From Baylisascaris procyonis (Eukaryota; Nematoda; Chromadorea; Rhabditida; Ascarididae), in assembly GCA_037389465.1 (NCBI GenBank), contig JAZARR010000250.1:310001-374000 (forward strand): a stretch of DNA of 64,000 nt, read 5' to 3'. Positions within the stretch are counted from its first letter, which is position 1. Every line of letters begins with the position of its first letter. The translations under genes were made by a program, and so were the position numbers. Below the pieces are notes generated by a model. It was not told the DNA's origin. It made no database searches and worked only from the letters and a program-made list of their open reading frames with translations. Below are positions 25,018 to 37,800 of this stretch, in pieces.

Positions 25018-28000
25018 ATGTTTACCGTAAAAGATCTGACGAACGACTTCTTCCAACGTTTCCTTTCTAACGACGACAATTGTCCTGAAAAACCGGTCGT
25101 TCAAATATTGGTTAGTGTTTGATACACTCTAGTTGTATTATACCCCCCGTAGCATTATTGTCTCCACAAACGTACTATATTTAGATAACCGATTATAAGA
25201 GGTTGTTAAAAAAATTCTTTCATATAGGCTGTTAACCGTACTCTGCTTGCCCCACTCCTCCCTTTTCCCCTTTCCCCCCTCTCCCCGATATATGTCTAGC
25301 ATGTTTTTTGTTGTCGCTTCGGTACTTCATAAGGGTGTGAATAGTTGATGAGAATATTGTTCAACCAAGGGTTTATGCAGAACCACACGTAGTGTTCAAC
25401 TGGGTTCTTCCAGGATACAAAACTGCAAACATTTGCCTATTTAGTGTACTTATTTATGTTCGTAGTCATGGATGAAAGTGAATTCATGTTGACTGGTTGA
25501 TAATGGAGGAGTGCAAGGAGAATTTGTTATTGAGGTAAATCTCCGAGCAGTTTCCTGATGTATCCCACATTGCAGTGATTTGAGGCAATATTTCGAAACT
25601 TTGTTTTTTATAGAAAAATTTTATAGAATTTATGTCGTCATTTTATCAAGAAAGTCGAAATTGCGTCCTCCTTCTCCCCTCTTACCTTTCACCCATCCCC
25701 TTGCTATATTAATGTTTTCAGTCAGATCCACTCTTTGTCCTGCATAGATCATCTAAGGAAAGCCGATCTATCAGTGGTTATTTGACTCGCTTCATTTTTA
25801 TGCTATAACTTAGTTTATTCGATTTCATCCCTCTCTGCTGCCGCATCGGTGCATTTCTTAAGCAAAATTTTTAAATTACAAATGCAATGCTAGAAATGCT
25901 TTTTTTTTTTACGAAAACGTTTCATAGATCATATGTCATCCTCTTCGACACTTCGTCCTTTTATAATATCTCTTGCTTTGTTGACTATTTATCACTTGAC
26001 GCCCTCAAAATAAATGAATTTCAGGATGCGCGGCCAATCAAAAACAACCCCACAGATAAACGACATCGGTTTCGTCTTTCCGACGGCGTTTTTAGTTACT
26101 CCAGTAAGTTTCCTTTCTATCTTTATGATTGTTGTCTTGACTGATGCAATTCATATTTATACGAGATTATTTAAATGCATATTTTATGCTCATCCGTGAA
26201 GAGATGCAGTCTTGAAGTCTCTGTTAATCCTCATTTTCATTGCTTTTTCTTTGTTGTGGTGGTTATGAGTTTCATATTAATAAATTTCATATCTATGGGG
26301 AAGTATTCCGTTGATAGCAAAACGATGAGGTCGTTGAAATACGACACGTTGCATTGTCTCTTATTGTTTATTTTTTTGGGGGGGGGGGGGACTATTTTAT
26401 CGGTTTCTAAATGAGCCTTATTGAGTGATCGTTATTAATGCAGCTAACTTTTTTTGTTGTGTGCACTTGATTTGCACGAGGTATTTAAGGGATGATCCAT
26501 TTTGCAGCATGCACAAATCAATCTCAAATCGCTGATCGAGTTGAAGCAGACAAATTGGGAGAGGGGCATCCGGTAATCCGCATTCTGCGTTATCTCAAGC
26601 AAGCAGTGCCAAAATCTGAGTACGTTTTTTAAAGTTTCATGCTTGTCGCTACTGAATGGAGTATGGTTGTGGATTGTGAGACAACCTGGAAAGTGAAGGC
26701 AAAGGGAATGCGAAATAACCTAAGTGAGTCTTGAAAATAGCAGCTTCGTTTTGATGTGAAATCGTTTCCTATCAGGTATGCAGGTTGTAGGAAAGGTGAC
26801 CTGTGAAATTATGGTAATCCGCCTCACTTCTTCCGTACTTTTTGTGAAAAGGGCACACTAAAATTCGCTTGTTGTTTTATCCAAATGTTATAGTATTATA
26901 TTAAGTAAGAGACGTCAGCGTAAACGAAAATTGTCCCAGGCGTCTCTTTTCAAGGTACCGCGGTATGCTTCAGGCTGTTGTTCATATGACCTCCGGGGTT
27001 TTTGCAAACTCGTGATATATGAAGGTCAGGTATTTTGGCCTCTTATAAAGTTTTAGTCTGTGAGGACCTTCGTGCTCCACAGAATGCCACCGTATGAGAC
27101 AACTAGGTCGATTTGAGAACATCTGCATAGAGAATAGGCAGCGGTTGCATTGAGCAGTCGTATGCCGTGAAGATAGTCAGTGTCAGGCAATAAGCTTGAA
27201 TCTGAGAAGGAAGGGATATTATTTGATCGCTGTAAGAAATAAATTTTGTGCTGAGGTTATAGGCGAAACAGTCGGCAGTATTGTCAACAGTTACCAGTTT
27301 GGTGTTTAAAAACGTTTTAAAATCGACCTTTTGCAAAAGCAATAACGGAAGTATTGCAAAATGAGGTAGCAATGTTGTTTCTTTCGGTGGCTCGTATATT
27401 TGGAATTTTGGTGTTTTTATTTACTAATTGCATAGGGCGAGCAATCGTTACTCTGAGGTTAAAGTGCAGTACATGGTACATCAAGGGTAGGCTGTTACAG
27501 GGATTACATTTCTCTGTGAAAAATTTCCATTTCTTCTTCCCAAAGAGTTTCCCTTCATTTTGTATTATATTTGTTCATTTGCCTTATCAAGGATTTTCCA
27601 TATTCCCTTCGCTATTTAAGGATTCGTTCTTGAGGGTATATTATTTGCTGCAGATTTAAGGATTTTCTTTCGTGAAAGAAGGGTCGGTGTTGTGGGCTGA
27701 TAGTGATACATAATAGTCATCGTTGAGGTGTTTATTGTCAGCTCTTATGAATGTACATAGCTGCCTTGTGGATCAACTGTTCTTCCCTTACCTACACGCC
27801 GACCCGTGATGGTGGATTGCATGTATATTAAATTGCAGAAAAGTGCCTCAGGGGAAGATCTCGCTTGCAATCATCGACTATGAGGTACTTGCACGGGATC
27901 TGCCGATACTTGGCCAGCCGATACCACACTCATGCAACGAACGTGACTACAGAGGCATGAACGCGAACGCTATTGGGCAGAGTGTTAGTCATGAGCAGCC

Positions 28001-31000
28001 ACAAGGCAATGGACTACCGCAACACACAGGTGATGATTTTTGATTTAACTGGTTAAGCTGATATTAGGCGTCCAGGTGGCAAAAATTTAGTGAAACGGCA
28101 TTGTTTCTCAAATTTATATTCCGCAATTCATCAAAGAAGGCTTTCCTTCTTATGTGAACTGTATTATTATGTTCCTTCCAAAATTGATCACACTAACTGA
28201 AATAGAAAGTTTTTTAGCGCATATAGTTATTCATTTAGTGAGATTATACATTGCAGATGTTTTTCTAAAACAAATGATTTAGAATTTTCGTTAACTGCAA
28301 GGGTAATGTAAAATTTACTGTAACTGGTCTAAATGGCCTGAGTAATTAAAAGGCCCAAAGGTATAGAAGTAACTGAAATACATCTTTATTCGTTTTTTTT
28401 TTTTTTTTTTTTGCTTTGCGTAATGATGCTTAGAGTTATCAGAACTTTCTACCTTCTTATGAAATATTTCTTCGCCCATATGCTAGTGATATTTTCAGCT
28501 CGTCGTAATCCGCCGACCCCAAACAGAGGAACGAGTCTGATTGGACAAAATTTGACTCCCATCCGACTTATCACTCCATATGTGAATAAGTTAGTGTTTT
28601 TTAAATTGCATTTCTTCTTCTGTTTAATTTAGCTTGCATGTGAATTCAGTTATACTAAGCATTTCACATTCATTGGTACTCGTTCATCGGTGCAAATTTT
28701 TATGGGACATGGCAAGGGCAGCAATGAAACGAAGGGCTTGTAAGACCTGAAATTGTTTGTTTACTTTTTCATATGTAACTTTATGTTGCGATTGTCACAA
28801 AAATACTGTTTTTTCGTTCATTTACTTGGTTACTTTAATGTTTCATCGCTGGTTATGGTTTTTATCTTCAGTGAGAAGATGGTACAAGATGCGCTGAGAA
28901 AGGAGTAACAATAGAAGGGAAGAGCAGAGAAGATGACGCTTGTAATGCCCTCAGTGCCTTACCTGACTTTTATGTTTTTAAGAATCGCTGTAGCTAGTAA
29001 TAATCTAAGCCAACTATATAATTGACATTGTCGAAAACTGTAAGATGATGTTATTAAGATGGCGTATATGTGGCGTCGTGACTGCAAAAGAAGATTTGAG
29101 AGATGTGAAGACAGCACGTGGAGAGTTAAAGGTATTCAATTTCGAACTAACCGATGAGGAGGGCGGATGCATTCGGATTGCAGCTTTCGGAGATACGGCA
29201 GACAAGTTCTACGCAATCGTGCAGAAAGGATCGGTACGTTCTTTTTTTTATGATCCTTCAGTGATTTCTGGATTCGGTTTAATAATTTTCTGGAATGACG
29301 CCTTTTATTAACACATTTTCATGCTGTAATCTATCTTGTAAAGAGGAAGCAAAAGATAAAATTTTCGTTGCCTTAGTGGTTGTTTTTTTGTGTATGTGAA
29401 TTTGGTGTATTTTGGTTAAAAGGCGTTAATTTTATCATTTACTGTCTGCTTTTACAGTTAATTAGGTTTTTCCTAATGTATGTGCTTATATACTTTCGTG
29501 TGGAATTCTTTTAATTTTATAAAGCGTTTTAAGATGTACTATATATCGGGCGGAACAGTGAAACAAGCAAATAAGCGTTACAATACGACGGGACACGACT
29601 ATGAACTCACTATGCGATCCGATACAGAGGTAAATCTTTGATTTAAATATCTCTTGGAATCACGTCGTCGATTTTATCTATAAAAGATGTTTTTTTCTTT
29701 TATGCAGTGCATTGTTGAAATCCGAAATTTGTAGATAAAAGTGACAGATGTTCAGAGTTTTTCCTTAATTTCCCTTACAGTTTGTAAATTCTGCTCTATT
29801 TTATTTCGTTAATGAATGAATAAATGGCAAGGCAATCAACAGGTTTGAGAGGAGCTTGAGTAAAAACGAAACAGTGGAACTGATACAAATAAACCTGCGT
29901 AGAAGGATTCAGAAGCGAACAGTTGAAGGTTACACCTCATGATATGCTACTGTTATTGCTTACGACGGTTGTTTTCTTTTTTTTTTGGTGGGGGGGGGGA
30001 GGGAGAGGGGGCTGTTTTTCTTGTACTCGTTCTATTCTTCTTTCATCTGCAAAACAATTTTCTTTGCCCTTGAACGACTTCGGAAATCTTAAAGTTATTT
30101 AAGTATATACTTTTGATCGGTGGATTTGTCATTGAAGTGACGTCATTTCAGATATCTCCATGTATAGATCGAGAGAGGATTGAAGAACCACGATTGAATT
30201 TAAACGTAGTTCCACTCGCGATGGTATCGTCACGTGCCGGACAGTGCATCGATATTATAGCGATCATCGACCAAGTTTCCGAGTTGCAGCAGGTACGATT
30301 TTTCATTCGGATGTCTGAAGTGATCTTCAAGATTAGTGATTGAAATTTTCGGACGTGATCATTGAAAGAATGGATGCTTATATGTGACTGATAAGAATAG
30401 GTGAGTATCGATCACATTTGGGGATACTTGCAAGTTGCAATCCGATCTTGAATTAGTTTGAAGCCACGCAGAGAAACTTTAACAAATAGATGACATGTGA
30501 AAAAAGACTCGGTGGCGAGTTTATAAATTTCAGGCTACTTGATTGTTATGCATCTGTGACTGGGATTGCACAAACTTCGGGTATTGAAAAGGAAGAGATA
30601 TTTGTGGCCTGAAGTGGCATTGCAATTAGGTAGTTTTGAGACGGAACATCATTTTTTCCATTTATTCGGTTGGTTCACAGAAATATTTATTCGAAAATTT
30701 GTCCATTTTTTAAATAGTATACTAAAATATGTATTTTGTTTTAGGAAAATGTTGAAGATTTGCATTTATTATTGAGAAACAAAGATTAGGGTGGTTAGGT
30801 GAGTTATTTCGTTGCGAGATTGGGAGATGGCAAAATTCGGTAGTGCCAGCCATCGTCCTTCATGCTCACACGTTCCCCTGACATTTATAGTTGGCTATAG
30901 ATCAATATCGTAGTTAACGTTAGTAGTATTATATGGGACTCATCTCTGACGCAGTGACATTCTCTTCGTTAAGGTAACACAACGAAGCACAGGCGCGCTA

Positions 31001-34000
31001 TTGGAGAAGAGGGATTTGCATTTAATCGACGAAAGTGGTGCTGTCGTTGTGTTGACTTTATGGGGCGAACAGGCACGTAGCCATGACGTTGATCTGCAGC
31101 ATCAGGCTATCGGTGTCAAGGGGGCAAGTGTACGCGAGTTCAACGGTTTGCTTTTCTTTTATTTGATAACGTTCTTTTATTTATTATCTTATCTCTACAG
31201 CCTCATAATTGTTAGGTTTAGAGGAAATTACGTTGTAAGTTTAGGATATATTGGAAACTTAGTGAGAGATGGTCATGCTGTCTTTGTAAAAATTGTCAGG
31301 GATTCCTGGCATGGATAGCATCTTTCAGGGTAATTAGGTAATCACAGATTTATTGTTATTGTCTACCCACTCCAGCACTTATGTTTCTCCCCTCACTTCA
31401 GGGCTGATATTAGGCTGTTGCGTTAGTTTTCGATTGTCGGCACAAATGCGTTTACTCTCATGTTTCCTTTCGCCAATTTTCAAAGGACAAATTGTTTTCA
31501 AGCATAATTCTCCAGTGCTCCAGTGTGAATAAGCTTTGGTCGTTGAACGAGCCAGTGCTAATATGATGGGTGATGGATGAAGGTTTCTTCGTATTTACTA
31601 TATTGTCTTGCAGGCAGTTACAGTTTATCAGCATTGAATTCAACTCGAATAGAGATCAATCCGGATTGCGACGAATCGAAGGCGCTTTATGTATGGTACC
31701 GTGAGAAGAGACCGAGCATCGATGTGAAGCGAATCACAACAAGCAGCATGGGAGGCGATAGTTATGGTACAGATATACTTTTTTGTGTAAAACTATGGTA
31801 TATAAGTGTAAGTAAGAAAATATTTGCTAAGTTGAAGTTCTGTGCAAGCGTTTATTTAAATAGCACTTCCTCGTTAGATAGCGTTATGCAGTTTTTGCTG
31901 AATTTGTCGCTGTACTTTTAGAGGTGATAATATGTCGTATTTTGGGTATGGTAGTTTATTATGAGTGCAGGCGTCTTGAAGATTAGAGTACCTTTGCTTT
32001 GAGTGACGTTTACTGCATGGTTTACTAAATGGTTCATCAATGAGAATAAGTCAACTCAACGAAAGGGAGGCTTTACGTCTGAAATAGATGCGCTGTTATG
32101 TTTAGGGCGGCCTTTCACCCTCCCATTATGTAAATTTAGGTTGGGGCTACAACACAAGTTGGAGAAAAATGGTTTCGTGATTAATGAACTTTCAGCTCGT
32201 GATCTGCGTTTGATTGGTGTAGCCGATGCGATGAATCTCGGTAGAAACGAAGATAAGGGTGCATATTTCAATGTCACTGCAATGATCTCATCTCTGAAGG
32301 CCGATGGTGCACTCTACAAGGTTTGTTGTTCTTCTTTATTCAGCTGAATAATTCCATTTGAATGCCATTATGAGGCTATTTTGATTGTTATTGAATATTT
32401 ATTATTATTATTTTTTATTTGACATCTTTAGAAATGCATCATGTTATTCGATGCGGTTAATTTTGGTTCCTAAAACATGCAATGATAGCAGTCGTTTTTC
32501 GATTGCATTTATCGATCATTGACGATACGCAAGGAAATAGCGTATTTCAAGAGTGGAGAATAAGGATGGGCAGTCAAAAAATCACCTGAAGGTTATTATT
32601 TGTGAAGTTTTAGGAAGAGCGGAGTACATTGTAAGTCAAAATTGGAGATGAGACATAACGATATGCGATATGTGAAAATTATTGTATATCCAAGACTGAG
32701 GTTGGGCCAGTGACCTTCAGCTAATGACGATGAGCTCGAATCTTACATGCGGATACAGTTAACCCTTCAGCGCATATGACTGCTATATTAAAATTTAAAG
32801 CAAAATGCAGTCAATTAATCCCTCTTGTCTATTGCAGACATCAGTCATAGAGATAAAGGGTGGTTGATTATATTGTGAGGTATTTGCAGAGTTGTGGTAC
32901 TAACGGATGCAAAAAGAAAGTAATTGAGATGGACAATCAGTACCGATGCGAGAAGTGCAATCTCACACTCGACTCATTTAAATATGTCCTTCTTCTATCG
33001 GTAAATAATTGGCTGCTTATTTCTTATATTTTTCCAGCTATTTCTTTATGGAGTTTGGATTGGTTGAGTCATGGTACGTTTCTACTCTAGCTCCAGTTCA
33101 GAAGACGCAAAAATGAATTCCGTTTGTGTTTGTGTGTGTGCACTAGTGGTGTCGGTATGTCGGGTTTCTTATCGTGCTTTGCGTTTACTGTGAGATATGA
33201 GGTCACTTCAGTACCATTTACCATGTACCATAATCTCATGGCAACGGAGTAATTGAAGCCATGTCTTCATCTGTTTCAGCGTGGTGTGATTTCTTGTATC
33301 TTTGAGGCGTAAAGGTGAATAAGCTTATCGCCTTGATTAAATAAGTTCGGTTAAATTCTTATGAAGTATATTTACTGATGTGTATTTTTTGACGTCTTAT
33401 CTCAGCATTAAAATTGAGTGATTGTATTTTTGGATTTTGCCCATTATTAATTTAATGTAAATAGAACTTTGTGTTCATCTAAAACACATATCTGTTTATA
33501 TTAATTGCTGTGAATCTCGCATCTGAATGGATACAAATAAATGCTCAGATAGTGCTTACAGCTGTGATGGAAGTTTTTGCGTAATATCTGTGAGCACTCT
33601 ATTAGGTGTAGAAAATGAGCATCTGATTATAATGAGAATGTTTAAAGGTTCGAAAGATGAGAAATTGACTTATCTTTCAGATGGAATTGTCAGATTTCTC
33701 AGGATCCCATTGGGTGACTGTTTTCGAGGAGAAGGCGATTAAGTTGCTCGGTAAGACGGCAGCGGAATTGGGAGACCTTCTCGAAAGCAACAGGGTTTGT
33801 GTCTTCTTTTTTATTTTAAGTTTGCTGTACATAAAAAGTTCGAAAACTCGTTATTTAGGCAGTAAAAAGCTAGAGGTTTTTTTGTATTTTAGGAAATCTA
33901 GTGTTTTTGTGCGCTTTCTAGATTGGGTAATAAGCGGGATTTATGGAATTTGTCGTTTTATTAATCGAGTGGGGACATGATTGGAATTGAATGTTGTCGA

Positions 34001-34820
34001 TGGGAATAAAAGCGAGCGGGGAACCCTTTGAGGGTGGGTTTGTGGTATTATAAATGCAGGTAAATTTAAATATTAGTGGTAACATATCTGATGTGGAGGG
34101 TGATATTTGAGTGACTTTCGAGATATTGTATCATGGTAGCAAGGGGAAAGAAGAGTTGATAGTAACAAAGCAGCATCAAATTTTTAATTTTTCATCTGGG
34201 TGACGTTATTTTCTTGAAGCTGATTAAGCACATACCGCTTCAGATTGGGAGGGGGGGGGATTGATAGAATTGATTCGCTACTGATGGAAAGCGATTTATC
34301 AGTTAAAATGCACACTTCCATTTGAAGAATACTTACGTGCTTGATGATAGTGATGTTGGTAAGTGATAACTGTGTTTAGCTAATGAACTACTGCTGCGAT
34401 AGTTGATGATCCACCTTGTAGTGTTATATTATTTTAATAGGTAAACATTTTAAATTTTGAATATTTACTTGCTAATGAGGGTATTATTGCAGCTGGATGA
34501 ATACAACGATGTATTTAGCGCAGTGCGATTCCGTGAATATACCTTCCGCATTCGTGCGAAGAGCGAATTCTATAATGTTCGTTAGTATCTGATTTTTCTT
34601 TTTTCAGTCTTCTTTAGAATTTCTTATTTTGCCTTTTTTTGGTATTCACCTGTTAAATTTGTAATAATAAGCGGTTTCGAAAGTCATAGTCACTTATATA
34701 CGATGCTTATTGAAGGATACGGAACGAATCAAATGGAGTGTTTTCGATTTGAACAATGTTGACTATGACAAATATGTGGAGGAATTGACGAAGGCACTCA
34801 CAAAGGTCGAACAATTATGA
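25018..34820 (+). CDS. rpa-1: Replication protein A 70 kDa DNA-binding subunit
   Basis: This is the large subunit of the single-strand DNA-binding heterotrimer used in replication, repair and recombination in the nucleus. Fifteen phase-consistent exons: 25018-25110, 26025-26103, 26508-26619, 27839-28029, 28499-28589, 29059-29233, 29525-29629, 30152-30292, 30974-31145, 31614-31766, 32196-32320, 32890-33000, 33681-33794, 34493-34576 and 34716-34820. They give 616 residues, the length I recall for human RPA1. Domain order: N-terminal OB fold (about 1-115; PVVQIL, then DARPI and RFRLSDG); a linker; DBD-A (about 180-285; WRICGVVTAKEDLRDVKTAR, YYISGGTVKQANKRYN); DBD-B (about 295-405; LIDESGAVVVLTLWGEQA, KGASVREFNG); and DBD-C (about 430-600). 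DBD-C holds a zinc ribbon with Cys481, Cys486, Cys499 and Cys502 (C-X4-C-X12-C-X2-C), then HWVTVFEEKA and FREYTFRIRAKSE. The end, KALTKVEQL, is short. Four acceptors are AAG rather than CAG. The start has a plausible trans-splice acceptor 28 bases upstream. Confidence 0.96.
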
Positions 34821-37800
34821 GAGCAGCTGTTGGCAAATGAAGAAATTATTCTCGATCTCTTCCATATTAGACCATCGCAGTCGATTGTAAGGGTAAAGTA
34901 TTCGCTTTGAGGGATTCTGATTTTATTTTCTTGCCTGCATCTGGCATTGTATGCGGTGTATCGATACTTGGTTGAAATCATATTTGTAGGTTTTATTTTG
35001 CTGCTGCGATCACTCGTGTTCAAAACATTTTATAAAGTTTAAAAACTTTTCCGCTACCGACTAAAGAGTAAGATAGGGCAAATGAATGCCATAAGCCTTG
35101 TGGCTAGATAAATTGAACTTTCACATAGCAGTCTATAGTTTTTGATGGTTTGATTTTAAAGTAAACTATCGACAGATATCGAATTCTATTTCCATTAGTA
35201 GGCATGGCGGGGCAACTCTTAGGCCGTTAGTGTTTTTGCATGTGGCTTCCATCTTTGCAGAACTTTGATAGAGGGCGATCAGTCGTGCAGATCGAAGATG
35301 CACGAATAGATGATAGATGTGGGGAGGCGGGGGATTAAACGTTGCACGCATGGTGCATATAGTTGATTGTATTCTCTGAAAGAGTGATGTTAAACGTACC
35401 AGTGACGGACAGAAAGAACGACCATATTCACCTATCGCTTGCTGTAGAATAGACGTAGAATTGAACGGTGGGCTGCGAAATCGGTTATAGTTATGCAGTA
35501 TGTGGCATTGAACTTCTCATCGTTATATTGAAGATGTCGCATTTAAATATTTTATCACCAATGACACTTGTATGTTATGTTTCACCTTTGTGATGCGGTA
35601 TTGCCTTATTTTGGTGGGACTCTGGCTGGTTTACGAAACGCTTCCTCAAAGCCACATAACTTCCTTCATTGCATTTTTTGAACCTTGCAGAAGTTAGTGC
35701 GAAAGAATGATAGGAGAGCAAGGAGGATTTATGTGTCGGTTGTTTATTTACCTCTTTTATTACTACATACACTTAGCACTATCAGAGATTGAGGGAAACT
35801 GTCGTTATGTAATATATGTTCTGTGGATTTGTTCACGTTTTCACCGTTTGCCTGTTATTTTTGGCTTTATAGTTGCCTACATGAAATTGGAATTTATGAT
35901 CTTGTGAAGTTTTACGTCGAATTTGTTTTTTTCTTTTGCAGACCTCAATTGTATGAATTGTGTTTGTTTTGCATTCGTTTCTCTTTCGACGTTATTAAAC
36001 TACTCTATTGAAGTTATTGTATATTTGTGTTGATTTCTTTCAGCATTACGCAAATCCTTGTGCAGAAACAGATAAGAGTGTGTGCGGGGGGGGGGGGGAG
36101 GGGGAGTTCTAAGTGGGCATCATCATTGCAAAAAAAAGAAATTCGAAGCACATGCCCGTTGCCATGTATTTTACTGATGTTTTTTATCTTTGCTTCTTGC
36201 GGTAATTGATGGAATAATATTAAAAATTGCAAATGGTGCCTCGAATCTTAAATGGATCTTTGCGTTTATTCGATTGCATTTCCATTATCGATTAAATTGA
36301 GGAATTTAAAAAAAAAAAAAAAACGATACTTGAAAAAGAATAGAGCTCCAGCAGAGATTTGGATTTGGATTTTAAACAGTGAATGCTAGAGGTAAGGGAT
36401 ATATCGTGGGATGGAGGTTGTACTCCTTTTCCTACGCGCCTTTTCCATATGCGTTAAGAATTTCCCGAAAGCTCGAGTTGCATTCCTGAGATATGGGATC
36501 AGACTTCCAGATCTATCCTGCTAAAGCGACGTTTCGGTTATCCCTTAGCAGCACACTAGAAAAAGTCCAGTGCCGCACAGAATCTCGCAATTTTTATGGA
36601 CTAACTGCCATAGAATCCAAATATTGTTGAGAAAAGAGGGATGGCAGAGGGGAGGGGGGGGGGGGGTTGGAAACTGTCAAAATATAAGCGGATACGTGAA
36701 ATGCCCAGACTCCATTTGTGGTCTGAAAATTGGCACTCAGATGAAGTCCGACTGTTATATAGTGTATACGGGGAGGCTGTTAAGTTCAACCTATTATTTG
36801 AACGAAAAACTGTTCGAGGTTTATGAAACGAATGCGGGGAATATTGTATAAAACTTCAATGGTAATACTTTTCTAGCATGGGTTCCACTCTGTTCTTCGC
36901 GGTGTTTGCGTGCTGTGTGGAGTTGGATTTGTGGAATTATTGGAGGATTGCTAATATATGGAGTTGGCTAATTGAAGCCATCTTCATGGACTGACCGCAC
37001 AAGGCATATTGAAGAGCCCAAGCGGTAAGTGTATGATTTTTAACTAAATTTTTAAAATATTCAAATGAAGTTTTATGTGAACTGTTTAAAGCTGTCTTGC
37101 TGTTTCTTCAAGTCGTGCTAATTGGTTATGGCTGCTCGATCATCTTTTAGCTAATTTCATCATCAATGGGAGAAGGGAGGCATATAAGTAGGAGTTCAAG
37201 TAAATTCACGTTGCCTGAGGGAATACTGCTGTTTAGCTTTTTTGACAAACTGTAGTAAGTTTATCGAAAATTTTATTGTTCATACCGCATCTTGGCTATT
37301 GTCGTGTACACTATTTCATCCGGAATGTTCTAGTATACGTGCTTATACTTTTCCTGTATTGTTTCAACTATCAGGTGTTCGTTCAGCTAATATCGCTTTC
37401 ATAGTGACTGCCGTTCTATTCTATTCTATTACTGTATATCCCGCAATTCTGGTTATTTATGATAAATATACCTATTCTCACAAGTCTTAAAACCTCATCA
37501 TTGTGTAAAGTTTAGAGATCAGACTAGAGATGCTGCCTAGTTCCATTGTTTGCGATGATCAGTATCAGCCATTTTAATGTGCTTTGTTCTTTGTAGAAAA
37601 CACATCGCAAAAATGAACTTTTGCGTAAGAGGGCACACATACTATGCATCGTAGGGCAGTTGACAATTCAAAAAACTTCAAAAGTCTTTTGGTTGTATTA
37701 TGCCAGATAAGATGGGAAAGCGGATGGGTTCATATTGGGAAAGACAAAGAGAGGAGGGATGAAAATAACAGCGGATTAAATATTTATACCAAAATTAAGA

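Noticed and set aside
32003..32195. In-frame open extension upstream of RPA exon 11
   Set aside because: RPA family alignment from memory requires the exon to start at 32196; the extension has no counterpart in the family.
32690..32760. Possible tRNA-like segment near GAGCTCGAATCTTAC
   Set aside because: No matching A-box or cloverleaf could be drawn.
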